Source of the DNA: Gnetum montanum
Lineage: Eukaryota > Streptophyta > Gnetopsida > Gnetales > Gnetaceae
NCBI GenBank assembly: GCA_015680685.1
Contig: MNCI01004792.1
Location: forward strand, 150,558-214,557
DNA length: 64,000 bases
Reading direction: 5' to 3'
The position numbers were made by a program, and so were the translations under genes. Positions 1-11,385 of the stretch are shown here, piece after piece. Under the pieces are notes generated by a model. The model was not told where the DNA came from and did not search any database. It saw nothing but the letters and a program-made list of their open reading frames with translations. The stretch's first letter is position 1, and each line of letters begins with the position of its first letter.

Positions 1-1479
1 CATGAATTTAACCCTAGTAGGTTCATAAGGATAATGACTTATTCAAGCCATCAACATCTTTGTCCAAATGAAGATAAGACAAATGTAAAATGATGAACTA
101 CTTTGAATCAGCATAAGTATAGCTATGATCCCATGGACATAGATGCATTAATATCCTTTTCCTAGAGTCATTCATGTTATAGCAATGGGGGTTTCTAGGA
201 GAAGATCATGCCTGGTTCCTAGCATGCATGAGCTCATATTCTTGCTCCACAATCATATCATGAATCTCTTTTTTTTTATGAGCAACATATTCTGATTATT
301 GAGGTGATATGGATTGATAATTTTCCAAATCCTTTATGAAGCCTTGATTGAAAAAAGTCTCCTCAAGGGTGGTAGGTGCAGCTTCCATAGGTTCTTTGCA
401 ACATTATCCATGTGCATCATGCCATTGTCCCCATTTGTCCTGATGAAGTTTTATTACTATATGAGGTACTGCTTCATTTTCTATATTTTTGAAAGTGATT
501 TGGATGAATTGAGACTTTTGCTTCAATCTATTTTCATTATTTTATTTAGCCATAATTACTTTAGTCCTTTATTTTGTACAAAATTAACAACTTAAAAAAA
601 GGAAAATTATGAATATATAAGTATTTCAAGGTAATTCACCAATGCCTTCCTCGGTAATGACACCAATGATAAGAATCCCTCTGGTTTTGGATAAAGGATG
701 TATCATTTGAATCATGGTGTAATTTGGTCATAAGCTTTGAAGACAATGTTGAGTGAATTGCAAAGAACACTTATGTATGTTGTTGTGTTCAAAAAGTATA
801 AAATATATTATAATGCATATGCTACAATTCAAATCTATGTAACTAGAAAGAGATATATATAGAGAATATTTATAATTTTATGTTTTATAATTTTTATGAA
901 TTTTATATTTATGAGAAACGAAACAAATATAAACACACACATCGTAATCCCTCATGGGGGACAGGTGTAATGCTCATGTTTTAATCCTTCATGGGGATAG
1001 GTGTAACACCACATGTGAAATGCAATAAAAGATGGCTCTTAGTCATAACCTCAATGGTCAAATACAATGCCACATATTTGTAATCCCTTTGGATAAGGTT
1101 GAGTCATCGAAACTTATGAAAATAAGAATTAAGTAAATATTTATAGGGTTTTAATATTTTATGAGGCTTTTGGTGTTTTAATATTTAAGAAAACAATGAC
1201 AAAATGGAAAAACCATAAGCTTTACTCACCACACAAACATTAAATTCCACTTGAATTAAATGGATCTAGGATACATAAGCAAGGTATCATTCTAATAGAT
1301 TCTTGTTATATTTATGAAAATAACAGCTTAAAACACATAAAATAGGGAAGAAAACTAACTTGAAAAAGGGAGGAAAATCTCTTCACATAAATTAGATGCC
1401 ACGTATTTCTAGTATTTCATCTTCAACTTGTAGGAAATGACATTATGCATCATTGATCACATCGATTTGGCTTTATCTT
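1..1479. other. Non-coding stretch, no gene recognised
   Basis: AT-rich sequence without a convincing coding region on either strand. The longest open frames are short, low-complexity and match no family I know. The only internal structure I see is a degenerate direct duplication at about 943-1012, where the phrase around CTCATGGGG-GGTGTAA occurs twice about 35 bases apart. It may be the 5' part of TE-A or an older unrecognisable element. Confidence 0.5.
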
Positions 1480-1912
1480 AGTTTTGACATCCAGTGTTAG
1501 TTCTAGCATCGATCTTGCTTCTATTGAGTCTTTCATATATAGTGTTCAAATTTAATTTTGACATCTCATGTTAGCTTTTTGATGTTGTACATTGATCTTC
1601 TCTTTTATGTTTGATGTTAAATATCCATATAGATTTTTCACATCACATGTTAGACTTTTGACAGTCAACATTACTTTTCATTTGTATCTTTGACATTCGG
1701 TGTCAAATTTACTTTTCACATCATGCATTATATTTTTTAACATTTGACATCAATTTCATCTTCAATGTCTAATGTTAGCTTTTCATCAACTTTTAATGTT
1801 CCACATTAGATCTTTTAATGTTTTCATTGAATTTGCTTTTAACATTTGACATCAAATGTCATCTACAACTTTTGATGGCCTGTGTTACATCTTTGATGTC
1901 CAATATTAGAAC
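1480..1912. repeat. Degenerate short-period repeat built on TGACATC and ATGTTAG
   Basis: The words TGACATC/CACATC and GTGTTAG/ATGTTAG recur roughly every 20-50 bases for over 400 bases (for example near 1484, 1557, 1640, 1690, 1740, 1830), interspersed with the reverse-complement type GATGTC. Spacing is irregular, so this is a decayed minisatellite. It sits upstream of a TATA-like site and TE-A gag, a position compatible with an LTR or leader, but I cannot find the partner LTR. Confidence 0.45.
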
Positions 1913-2019
1913 TTTGCATTTTGCATTGTTTCTCCTATTTAGAACCTTTTGAAAGATTTCAAAAGATTCTATGGGCTGCACTACATCATTTTTGCACAAT
2001 CTAGGAAGAGTTTTTAGCC

Positions 2020-2027
2020 TATATATA
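2020..2027 (+). promoter_or_regulatory. TATA-like box upstream of TE-A gag
   Basis: TATATATA followed by a pyrimidine-rich run (about 2148-2166) some 400 bases before the TE-A gag. This resembles the U3/R arrangement of a plant LTR. Without a second LTR copy for comparison it is only a suggestion. Confidence 0.3.
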
Positions 2028-2436
2028 GGAGAATACCCCTCAATGTAAAGGTTTGGGATCTAGAGCCATTTAGATAGTACTTCAGCTTTTTAGATAGCTA
2101 ATTAGTGCTTCACTTTTAAGAGATCTATTTCTTATTTTATATCTCTTTTTCTTCTCTCTCTCCTATTAACATATTATATCCCCTTTGTGTTGTTCTTTTG
2201 ACATGCGAAGATTTGCTAAGAATTATATTAACACATTGATATGATTTTCCTTTTACAATTGTTAGCTATTGGATATACTCATCCAACCTAGTTTCCTTAT
2301 GTATACCTACCATAGCTTTGAGTGGTCCTATTCTTGATGTTTAACCTATTTAATCCTCTTCACCAAATATAATGCTTTCATCTCTTATCAATTCCCCTGG
2401 GACAAATCCATAGCTAGTTGCATTGCTTAATGACAT

Positions 2437-2916
2437 GTTGCTATATCTTTAAAGACATTAAGACAAGATGCTCAAGGAGCTTAGCTTATAAGAAAATGCT
2501 CTAATTTCCTTGGACAAGGTTTTAAATGACCCTGTTAGCTCTATGATTCCATTTCTAATGTTTCCTAAAGGAGTTTCATTGCTTACTTTCATCAAGTATA
2601 ATGTTGAGATGGGAGACCCCATGAATCATGTAGTTACATTCAAAAATGAGTGCATGCTTCTAGCTCCTTACCCTCACATAGTGCTAAGATGCTTCTTCAA
2701 TGAATTATTTTGAAGAACTTTGGAGTGGTATAGGTCCCTAACACATGGATCTATTACCTGCCTAGAGAAATTGCTTGTCACATTCATTGAACACTTCAAG
2801 TTCAATGTACCTCAAAGCATGGACGCAATAACTTTTTTTGGCATCAAATAGGCTATGAATAAACCCATTTATAAGTTTATTTCTTGATAGATAACAACAC
2901 CAAAAAAATTACCTTA
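2437..2916 (+). pseudogene. gag: TE-A gag, first part (Tat-like Ty3), interrupted by TE-B
   Basis: Capsid-type gag of a Ty3/gypsy retrotransposon. In the frame of the open stretch at 2510-2713, read on through a stop at 2711, the sequence has the family's order of features: GDPMNHVVTFKNEC, then a hydrophobic block, then RTLEWYRSLTHGSI and a segment ending NVPQSMDAITFFGIK. These correspond to the DP.EH...F, WY..L..GSI and 'L..IKQ' positions of retrotransposon gag. Several stops break the frame. The coding match fades out just before position 2917, where the TE-B LTR begins, and TE-A sequence resumes at 7569. The Tat assignment rests mainly on the second half; the gag call itself is solid. Confidence 0.72.
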
Positions 2917-3153
2917 TGATATGGATATCAAGCATGTCAAAGTAACATCTCTCCATTAATGGGATCTTGCCCTGGATTTTTGGCATGTTTGGGAGTGTTT
3001 TGGGCCTATTTTTATGACTTTAGGATGTTTCAGGGGCTATGGGGACTTGTTTGGAGGTGTATGGAGGTTCCAAGTCTTGAAATAGACATCTTTGTATTTT
3101 GGCCTTGTAGAGGAGACGTCTCATTTGCAAAGGATGCGTCCCATTTATATGTG

Positions 3154-3241
3154 AGATGTCTTTGCCAAGATGTCCATTGCAAGACATCTTCTAATAACTT
3201 CTTCACTTGGGAGAGACATCTCTTATTTTTTGAAGACATCT
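3154..3241. repeat. Array of AGATGTCT/AGACATCT octamers in TE-B LTR
   Basis: Exact copies of this self-complementary octamer lie at 3154-3161, 3182-3189, 3214-3221 and 3234-3241, with near-matches (GAGACGTCT, AAGATGTCC) between and before them. The block ends about 70 bases before the LTR TATA box. The same octamer forms arrays in the unrelated copia-type LTRs of TE-G and TE-H. Confidence 0.75.
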
Positions 3242-3312
3242 TCCAAGGACTTTAACAAACATAAAATTGATTGATAAATTGGAGGTAAGATGAAGAGATA
3301 GGGGGGAAAAGG

Positions 3313-3320
3313 TATAAATA
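3313..3320 (+). promoter_or_regulatory. TATA box of TE-B 5' LTR
   Basis: TATAAATA, conserved at 7229-7236 in the other LTR, with a polyadenylation signal AATAAA about 225-250 bases downstream in both copies (3540 and 7481). The conservation and spacing support a genuine U3/R boundary. Confidence 0.7.
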
Positions 3321-3635
3321 GACCTCTTGGGCCTTCAATTTGATTAAGAGAGCCTAAAGAGGGAAGAGAGGTGAGTGAGAGAAGAGTAGAGAGAGATAGA
3401 GTCTTAGCAAGGTACCTTGATGATCATCCTTGTATGTGTGTAATTGCTTTGATTGAGTATATGAGAGTTGGATTGAATCTCTTTTCTATCCTTGGGAAAC
3501 TATGCTTTGTTTCACCTGTAATTTTTCAATTTAAGTAAGAATAAAGCTTTCATTTTTCTTTTTCTTATTTAATTTGTTGTTTTATGACTTTGAGAGAGCT
3601 TGGATTATGGAATCCATGGGAGCTCCTCATCAAAT

Positions 3636-3650
3636 TGGTATTAGAGTAGC
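3636..3650 (+). other. TE-B primer binding site (initiator-Met tRNA)
   Basis: TGGTATTAGAGTAGC, four bases after the LTR end. It matches the usual TGGTATCAGAGC primer site, complementary to the 3' end of plant initiator methionine tRNA, except for C-to-T changes expected from methylated-cytosine decay. Confidence 0.82.
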
Positions 3651-3990
3651 TTGGAATTGAAGATAATTGCATTCAAGTGGATAATTTGCATCTCAATTGC
3701 AAAGAATCACTCTAAATTCTCAAGCTTGGATGAATTCTCTCTTGCTATTTTTTTTGCTCATCCTAGGGTTTTAAAATTTCCCTTTGATCCTTAAGTTTGT
3801 CATGTTTTTCAAGAATTGGAAGAATGGTGGAATTGAATACCCATTGACTTGTAATAGCTAGAATTTAAAGATCTTATGCTTATTTCTCTTAATATTTGAG
3901 AAATTCTTTTCTCATTCCTTGAGAAATCTTGAAAATTTCACCTTTTCTTATAGAATTTTGTGAAAATTTCATTTTAGATCAATTTCCATC

Positions 3991-4950
3991 ATGCCTCCAA
4001 AGAAGAAGATAGGTCAAGATTTGTTAAGAGACATGGATGACATGAGAAATTCTCTCAAGATCATTGTTGAGAAAATTGAAAAGCTTGGAGAGAACAAAAC
4101 ACATGCTACTTCACCAAAAGTATCCAAGATAGGGTACAAGTAATGCATTTCTTCACCAAGACATTCCTCAATGCCATCCCTTGAAGATGAATACTTTGGA
4201 TATGTAGAAGCTTAAGATGATGTTTTTCTTCATGCTCCTAGTGCTTAAAATAAGTCTTATGGCTTTAAGTTTCCTAGGAAATGGAGAAGGGAACTTCCTT
4301 ATGAGCCTCAAAGAAAGCAAGGTGAAGGAATTGAAGTCACTCTTGGAAAAGCTTTTAGACATGCTTCAAGGATTCCTCATGTTGAAGTCAAATCCTTCAA
4401 TGGAATGGAATGAACTGAATCATTGTTATCTTGGTTGAAAATGATTAACAAGTACTTTGAACTTGAAGATGTGAAAAATCATCAAAAGATGTGTTTTTCT
4501 GAAACCAAATTGGAAGGCATAGCAATTGCATGGTGGGAGAAGGACATTCATTCTTATGAGGTGAATAATGGTACTCCTATCAAAAATTGGTTTGTAAACC
4601 AGTTCTTGCCTAAGAAACAATTTGAGAAGACTCATCATAGACAAGAGGCTATCCAAAGATTGAAGTAGCTAAGGCAAGGTTATAAGAGTGTGAAGGACTA
4701 CTACATGGATTTTTGTAAGTCTTTTCATCTTGCAAAAGTTCATTGGGATGATTAGGAACAAGCATCTAACTTTCAAGGAGTACTTAAAAGTGAGAATCAA
4801 CAAGATTTGGCCTTCTATGAGCCCCAAACATTGGATGAGACTTTTGAATTGGCTCTTAAGGCTGAAAAAGAACTTCAAGGCTTCACTAGATGTCCTGGAG
4901 CTTCTAAGGGTAAGAGTTCCAAAGCTTTTGAAAGTGAGAAAGAAGGCAAG
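3991..4950 (+). pseudogene. gag: TE-B gag, capsid region
   Basis: Starts with ATG at 3991, encoding a basic beginning (MPPKKKIGQDLLRDMDDMRN). One frame runs to about 4950 with several in-frame stops (for example TAA at 4141 and TAG near 4666). Recognisable capsid features include the block with IAIAWWEKD near 4520-4560, equivalent to the 'A..WW' motif of chromovirus gag, then KNWFVNQFLPKKQF and YKSVKDYYMDF. The product would package element RNA. The stops mean it is no longer functional. A frame change after about 4950 leads into the zinc-knuckle part. Confidence 0.78.
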
Positions 4951-5074
4951 TGAATAGAAATGACAAGGAAGACACCAATGAGAGCAAGAGAAGATCAAGG
5001 AGGGCCAAGATTCCAAGAAAGATTACTTCAAGTATGAAAAGGACTAAGGAAATGGTTATGCCTCCAACCTTTAA

Positions 5075-6590
5075 TGCTTCAATTATGGTGGAAGGGGAAA
5101 TAAAATATGGGAGTGTAATAAGACAAAGGTTTCCAAGAGAAAGGAACTCCAAATATTAGGAAATGAAGAATCCTCCAATGAAGGTAGACCTCTTGTGATT
5201 GAAGATGCAATGGAAATTAATTCTTGCATTATGAGAAATGTTAATGTTAATCAAGGAAATGAGGAAGAAGAAAGATCTAACGAAGTAGAAATCAATGAGA
5301 AAATAAGTTCTCAAGTATCTCTTATTGAGAAAGGGAGTGCTCAATACTCCAAGGTTTCAATGAAGGAAACCAAGCATTTCATCAAAGGTACCAAGAGATC
5401 TTTAAGGTTCAAGATGGTGTATGCTGTTAATCAAGAAGTGTTCTTACCTGATGAGTCATGGGAAGTGAAGGATCCAAGCTAAATAAGTGGTAAGGATCAA
5501 GGGAATTCTCAAAGAATAAGGATCAAGAGAATCACTAGAAGGTACTCTTCTCATACTTTTTGTAATTATTCTATACCTTGTGATAAGGGAAAGGAGACTC
5601 TAAGCCAAGTTGAAGTTATCTCATAGAAGATATGTGAGTCTTCTAGCCAAGATATGTGGAAGAATGGTTTCTTTGATGATGATTTTGATAAAAATGATGT
5701 TAAATCCATGGAGGAGAGTTTATCTTTTAGGTTGGTATGTCCAAAATGGCATGAAGAGCTTGTTGATGATTCCTTTAAAGAGGAGAAGTCATTGGAATTG
5801 GGAATTGCTATTTGGGATCATGAATCTTTAAGATTTGAAGTGATTGGATTGCCAGATGTTGAAGATCAAGTTGAACCAAATATGGATGGGAGAAGCCATG
5901 AAGAAGTAAGTAAGTGTGAGTTTTACCTTGTTGTCGGTAGTAATCTCTCTCATGTCAAAGCTAGTGTGATGGAGTGGTTTTTTCAATTGTGATTATGAGA
6001 ATCATGATCATTGTAGTGATTATGATAATGTTGTGACTCCTATTTTTTTGATACAAACAATGTGATTTTTGATGCCATTGTTAGTGAGAGCAAAGCTAAT
6101 GGTGGTAATGAATTTGATTTTGTATGAGATAATGATGGCTATGATGGTAGTCATAGCAGAAAGGTCATTATTGATGTTGGTAAAGACATTGATAATGATA
6201 TGATTTTCAAAAATTGGAGATATTTTCTATGCATTATAATAAGGATGAATTTGTCAAAGGTGTTAATGACATTGATTGTCTTGGCTATGAAATGGATGAG
6301 TAGCATGAAGACAATTTGCATTGTGATGATGATGATGAAGGGAAGCTAAGTTGTAGTCTTCTAAACACTAGGAAGAAGAAGGTGAACTAGAGGAAAAATG
6401 GTGAAAGAAGGAAAATTGGTTTGAGGAGACCTAATCCTTTTAAATTTTCTTAATCTTCTATTGTTGTAGGTCATGGAAGAAACATATGGAATTTGGTTCT
6501 ATCAAAATGGAAGCATGGTGAAGCCTTTGAGGGCAAAGACCATATTTACGCTTCTTTCATGAATGTATCCATTGTGATTTAAGCATAAAA
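5075..6590 (+). pseudogene. gag: TE-B gag C-terminal part: broken CCHC knuckle plus long acidic extension
   Basis: From 5075 the frame reads a CCHC knuckle with two lost ligands: CFNYGGRGNKIWEC fits C-x2-C-x4-H-x4-C except that the second Cys is Tyr and the His is Asn, both single-base changes. The same frame continues to a stop at 5990 with only two internal stops (5480 and about 5630), encoding about 290 residues rich in Glu, Asp, Asn and Ser. Further Asp-rich fragments continue in shifted frames to about 6590. Usual gag proteins end soon after the knuckle, and here no protease follows. I do not recognise a domain in the extension. Confidence 0.6.
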
Positions 6591-6810
6591 GTTTTCTAGT
6601 GTGTATGTGTGTGTGTTTATATGTGTCATGCAAACATTGTGTTGTATGTCTATGTGTTTGTGAAATAAGTTTGAATGGTAGAGACGAAATGTTGTGAGCT
6701 CTAACCATTCCATGCGTGTTATGCTTTGGTTTGTGTGTGAATTGTGGCCTATGTAAGGGGGAAATAGCTATCCCAAGAATTAGGGCATCTTGTGTGGGAA
6801 TCAAGAGTCT

Positions 6811-6825
6811 TTTAAAAGAGGAGCA
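6811..6825 (+). other. TE-B polypurine tract
   Basis: TTTAAAAGAGGAGCA directly before the 3' LTR start at 6826. The AAAAGAGGAG core is a typical plus-strand primer for this type of element. Confidence 0.65.
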
Positions 6826-7568
6826 TGCTAATGTGGACATCAAATAGGCTAAAGTAACATCTTTCCATTAATGGGATAATTTCCTTGAAGTTTTGGCATG
6901 TTTGGGAAGTGTTTTAGTCGTATTTTGATGACTTTAGGATGTTTTAGAGGCTATGGGTACTTTTTTGGAGGTGTTTGGAGGTTCTAGGCCTCAAAACAAG
7001 GATCTTTGTATTTTGGCCTTGTAGAGGAGATGACTCATCTGCAAAGGAGATGTTCCATTTGCAAGTTAGATGTCTCTAGTAAGACATCTACTACAAGACA
7101 TATACTTTGATAACTTTTGCACTTAGGAGAGACATCTTCTATTTCTCAAAGATGGATTTCATAGATTTTAATGAACATTAAATTGAATGATAAATTGAAG
7201 GGAAAATGAAGAAATATGAGGGAAAAGATATAAATAGATCTCTTGGGCCTTCAATTTGATCAAGGGAGTCAAAAGAGAGAAATAGAGCCTAAAGAGGGAG
7301 AGAGTGATGAGTGAGAGAAGAGGAGAGAGAGATAGAGTCTAGGAAAGGTTCCTTGATGGTCATCCTTGTGTGTGTGTGTGTGTGATTACTTTGATTGAGT
7401 GTGTGAGAGTTGGATTAAATCTCTTGTCTATCCTTGGGAATTATTCTTTCTTTCAGCTGTAATTTCTTAATTTGAGAAAGAATAAAGCTTTCATTTTTCT
7501 TTTCTTGTTTAATTTATTATTTTATAACTTTGAGAGAGGATTTTGAAATCCATGGGAGCTCCTCATCA
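6826..7568 (+). repeat. TE-B 3' LTR
   Basis: Second copy of the LTR, starting TGCTAATGTGGACATC and ending GGGAGCTCCTCATCA, followed by CCTTT as the putative target duplication. It carries the TATAAATA (7229-7236) and AATAAA (7481-7486) signals and an expanded TG microsatellite around 7366-7382 where the 5' copy has only a short TGTATGTGTG. The many differences from the 5' copy imply an old insertion. Confidence 0.82.
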
Positions 7569-9712
7569 CCTTTTCATTTGGAAGAAGGTGAACTATAAGG
7601 TATCTTTGAAGCAATTATAATTGATTACATTCAGACGAAAGATGACTTATTATAAGCCTCATTCTCTGAGTGATGCTTTCTTGGCCACTAAACACATTAA
7701 AGAAACTTCTATTTAACATAATGACCATAAATTCATAGAGCTATGAGAAAAAGTTGCTAAGGTTTCTAAATAAGAGAAGAACACCCATATTATAGGAGGT
7801 TTCTTCATCTGATCAACCACATAGACCTAGAAGGAGTAAGGATCAATACACTAAGCTACCCATGAGGTATTCTTCACTCCTAAAAAATCTTCTTATGGAT
7901 GGTCATCTTAAGAAGAAGTAGCTCTTTGATTAGGCAAGAGTATGCTTTTGTCACATATAGCTGATAACCATGAATCCTTCTCAGTGGCAAGAAGGACATC
8001 CTAAGGTGTGAAAGTCATATGACTATTGTAAGTGTTGTTATTATTATGAGATTGCTAGACATGATATAGATAACTACCAGAACTTGAAAGAGGATGTCTA
8101 AGATCTCATTGATAAGGATAAGATAGTGATGGCATATTATCCATCCATAATGCATCTAGGAAATTAGTAGTTGGAGATATTTTAGAGTCCCTTGAGGGCT
8201 AGAGGGACAACTTCAACCTTTAGGTGTGAATATAAAGTTAGTAAGGCTTTGTCAAAAGAACCTTACATCATCCGCTAGTTTGAATACAATCAACCTAGGT
8301 AGCTATCATTGCAATATTAGAAGCCTTATATGATCTATTAGTCTAACTACACTTTATCATCTAAGCCAAAGTGCTCATCATTGCATTCTTATCACATCTA
8401 TGATAAAAAATTTCATCATTCTCCTCCTACTGAGCATTCACCATCATCTGTCTCTCATCCTATTACATTTCATTTAGAACCTTAAAATACTCTTCCATCT
8501 ACTATACCTCATGTATCTTCCTTCAACTCATGTAAAAATCCTGATCTGTAGTCAACATACCGATGAGTCTCGCTCAACTAAGTAGAAGGAGAAGACAATT
8601 GATGCCCCAAAGAAACCTTCTATGAAAACAATGAAGGTTACCTTTTAGCATCAATCAAAAGCTACATCTTCAAGTAGCCTCCTACCTTCTTCTAGTCCTA
8701 TTCTACCTATTTTGATAGCACTTGGTTTGCAACCATCTCAGTCCATAAACAATAAGGTCTTATAGCAGATGACTTTATTTTTCCACTCTATAGGCATAAA
8801 TTTGTCCTTGTATGACCTTGTTGCAACTTCTAAAGAATATCGGGCTATGTTATATGATGTTCTAAAGAAGATTGTGGTTCCAAATGACATTTCTACTAGA
8901 ATGGAAGCTATATTCCTCTTTCTTTAAGTTCCTCAATATGGATAAGATAGTTTAAAATTTTGTCATAAAAATATTAAGGTAAAATTCAAGATAGGGGATA
9001 TCTATCAACTCTCAGTTTACATTATCATTAAATTTTCACAAGAAGCTATAGTTTCTTTGATACATGTTGATGATGATGCTAGATGGACTATAATCAAATG
9101 AGTTGTTATCAAGTGTCTCGAATTTCAAGATTAAATAAACTTTAATGAAAGCTATACTAATCTCATTTCATTTAATGATAAGTGAGTAGAGGGTGTAAGT
9201 TTCATTAGAATACTATTCATGGTTGGTGATGTTGTGCAATTTGATACTATTTTTATAATGATACATAAGTGTCATGGTATTAATGACATACTAGGACATC
9301 CTTGGCTAGCTTGACACTAAGCTATTTAATCTCCTATATACTAGGATATTTGTATACCTATTTGTAATCATGAGGTTATAAATTTTGTGGATAGGAAAAT
9401 TCCTAGTATTTTTCATCTAGATAGAGAAGCATGTTCCTATCAATTTTGTGGAAAACTAGCTAAGATTCAACTTGAACTTGTAGGAAAACCTTAAGTTCCT
9501 TGCTCCTTGAAGAAATCTGAGGCTATTTCTCAATCTTTAGACTTGGGCAACAAGTCTATTTTCAATGTTAAATTTATAGACTTAGGCTTTGATGAACTAG
9601 AAATATCCTTACCTAGGAAGAAGTATTATTCTCATACTTTTTATAAAAATAGCTCAAAAATTTATTACAAATACTATAAACTTAGATCCTTAGCTTTATA
9701 ATACTTTGAGTC
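7569..9712 (+). pseudogene. gag-pro: TE-A gag end and protease remnants (Tat-like)
   Basis: Resumes TE-A after the TE-B insertion. All three frames carry fragments in family order. Near 7840-7890 is QYTKLPMRYSSLLKNL. Near 8017-8135 is a CYYYEIARHDIDNYQNLKED stretch equivalent to the 'C.YH...GHDT..C..LK..I..LI' segment of Tat gag. Near 8810-8930 is a SLYDLVATSKEYRAMLYDVL block that precedes protease in this lineage. A weak VDDDARW stands for the VDNGSS active site at about 9065, and DILGHPWLA (near 9290) for the 'LLGRPW' protease motif. Stops occur every 20-40 codons. No RT follows before the TE-C LTR begins. Confidence 0.6.
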
Positions 9713-9819
9713 TTATTTACCATCTTTTATTTTCTATTAGGTGGTAGACATCTACTAATGTATGTTAGGATTTTTCTATTACTTCCCTTTTGTTATTCAC
9801 TACCATTAGGAAATGATGG

Positions 9820-10746
9820 TATTAGGCAATGAATTAATGCCCCTTTTTACTTGGTTTCTTAAATCTTCAGATTTGGATAGATACCTACGAACACGTGCAC
9901 CCATAATTGCAATAGCTTAGAGTCACAGGCTAGGAATTGGATCTTCAATTAGTCTTGAATCTATAGAAGAAAGAATGTTCATCTATGATCACAGGAAGTG
10001 AATTTTAGAAGATAGAAGAAAGAGGAACAAGTGGAGTTAGCTTTAAAAAAGGATGCGATTGCATATGATTTGAATTCAAGTTTGGTATGTAATGTTGGCT
10101 CATGCAATCTACATCTACTCATAGTTCATAGAATTTACTACTTGGGGATTGTAGTCAACCATAATTTAATTTTAATAGGAAACTTGAACTCATCAATGCA
10201 AGTCCCTAGAACTTGCACCTATTTCATAATCCCTAATGGTTTTCTAAGCCTAATTGATCACTCAATTATTAGGATTCAAATGTTTGACTATTAGGAATAG
10301 TTCACCAAGACTACTAATCATAGTCACTCATAATGATTAATGGGCTACATGATACTTCATCAGGCTATGAGGTGTGACCCAGCTATGGTTCGCACTTAGG
10401 TCATAGCTATTAGCTAGATGTTATTCTAACCATCAACTGAAGTTTTTTCATAATTGAATCAAAGAAAAACTATAAAGCATCTGCTAGAGGAAGAAAGATA
10501 GAGAGAATGGAGAATAATAATTGAATAGATAGAAAAATTCTAAAGAGTTATAGATTTAGAGTAAATTGGAATTATTTTGTTAAATGATGTTGGTTGTACT
10601 AGAGATTCTTGAATAATATGATAGTTTTTTTTTTGCATAAGAGTGAATTTATGTTGATTTTTATTCACCATAACTCTAGCAATTTAATCTCCACATAACC
10701 CACAATCCTTCATTGATGGGTTCCTACACTTCTACAGTGTAAGACA
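9820..10746 (+). repeat. TE-C 5' LTR
   Basis: Begins TATTAGGCAATGAATTAATG (expected TG mutated to TA). It aligns with 51899-52370 (shared TTTTTACTTGG, AGAGTCACA, AGAAAGAGGAACAAGTGGAG, CCATAATTTAAT, TCTAAGCCTAAT) and with 52905-53090 (GGTTGTA.TAGAGATTCTTGAATAAT, CACTTCTACA). The middle 320 bases have no counterpart in the other copy, where a copia-type LTR fragment lies instead. The end could be at 10736, 10746 or a few bases later. Confidence 0.65.
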
Positions 10747-11385
10747 CAAGAATTAAACTTAAAAATTTGGATTTATTGCAATAGCCATGGGTTATGGTGA
10801 TATTTTCTCAAATTTAAACTTTGTAAAATTTTTATTTTTCTTTGTTTACTTATTCTATGTATGGATCATAATCAGTCTTTCAATTTGTGTATGTTAGAAT
10901 TATTAAAATTTCAACTGACATTGATTAATTTGTAGATGTTTCTTCTTAATATGAAAATAATGATGTTTGATGAAACATATGTCAACACTCAATGATTCTT
11001 ATAGTAGATTCTTATTTTTTTATTTTTATTTTGTTTTCTTCTTTAATTGTTATTTCATTATAGGTTTATGGTTTAGATTCATGAGAAAGGTTAAAGATTA
11101 GTACATGATAGGGTATCTTCTTTATATGTACTCAAGAAAAGAACTAAAAAGATTTCGATTTCATTAGTGGAGTCATCTTCATCAAGGAGTTCTAGAAGTA
11201 AATAAGGAAAAAGTTCATTTAGGTGACAAGAACCATCAATTTCTCAAGTATACCTATAAACTCTAGTAGGTATAGGCACCAAGGTCAAACTTGTAGATCG
11301 GCTTGATACCCTAATTATCCTAACTACTAGTGGCACTTAGTGTTTAGCCATATTTCTTAGTGGTAAAAAACCTAATCAAATATCC
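10747..11385. other. TE-C leader, no gene seen
   Basis: AT-rich sequence between the TE-C 5' LTR and the first gag-like frame. I looked for the TGGCGCC and TGGTATCA primer-site types and found neither; the site may be mutated or deleted. Confidence 0.45.

Larger units (their letters stand above)
2917..3632 (+). repeat. TE-B 5' LTR
   Basis: Starts TGATATGGATATCAAG and ends GCTCCTCATCA. It aligns along its whole length with 6826-7568, with clear shared blocks (CCATTAATGGGAT, TTTTGGCATGTTTGGGA, GGGAGCTCCTCATCA). It contains a GACGTCT/AGACATCT-rich block at 3110-3245, a TATAAATA box at 3313-3320 and an AATAAA signal at 3540-3545. The exact start is chosen to give TG...CA ends and a near-matching target duplication. 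Confidence 0.82.
2917..7568 (+). mobile_element. TE-B: non-autonomous gag-only LTR retrotransposon
   Basis: A complete 4.65 kb LTR element. It has LTRs of about 716 and 743 bp, a primer site TGGTATTAGAGTAGC right after the 5' LTR, a purine-rich tract before the 3' LTR, and flanking bases CCTTA / CCTTT, a 4-of-5 match for a 5 bp target duplication. The interior encodes a gag with one degenerate zinc knuckle and a long acidic extension. No protease, RT, RNase H or integrase motifs are visible in about 3.2 kb of interior. Gag style and an initiator-Met primer site suggest a chromovirus-derived Ty3 element; that is inference. It is inserted within TE-A. Confidence 0.85.

Noticed and set aside
314-595. 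Open frame of 93 codons on the plus strand
   Set aside because: Composition follows the AT-rich background, there is no recognisable motif, and no neighbouring structure supports it as a gene.
2959-3255. Open frames on both strands within the TE-B 5' LTR
   Set aside because: The region is LTR sequence; the corresponding part of the 3' LTR does not keep the frames.
6502-6843. Minus-strand open frame of 113 codons ending in TE-B 3' LTR
   Set aside because: It is His- and Thr-rich because it reads the TG-rich microsatellite and U3 border in reverse; no homology.
9712-9820. Possibility that TE-C is inserted inside TE-A
   Set aside because: TE-A stops near the TE-C LTR, but I found no continuation of TE-A (RT or integrase) after 53090 and no target duplication.
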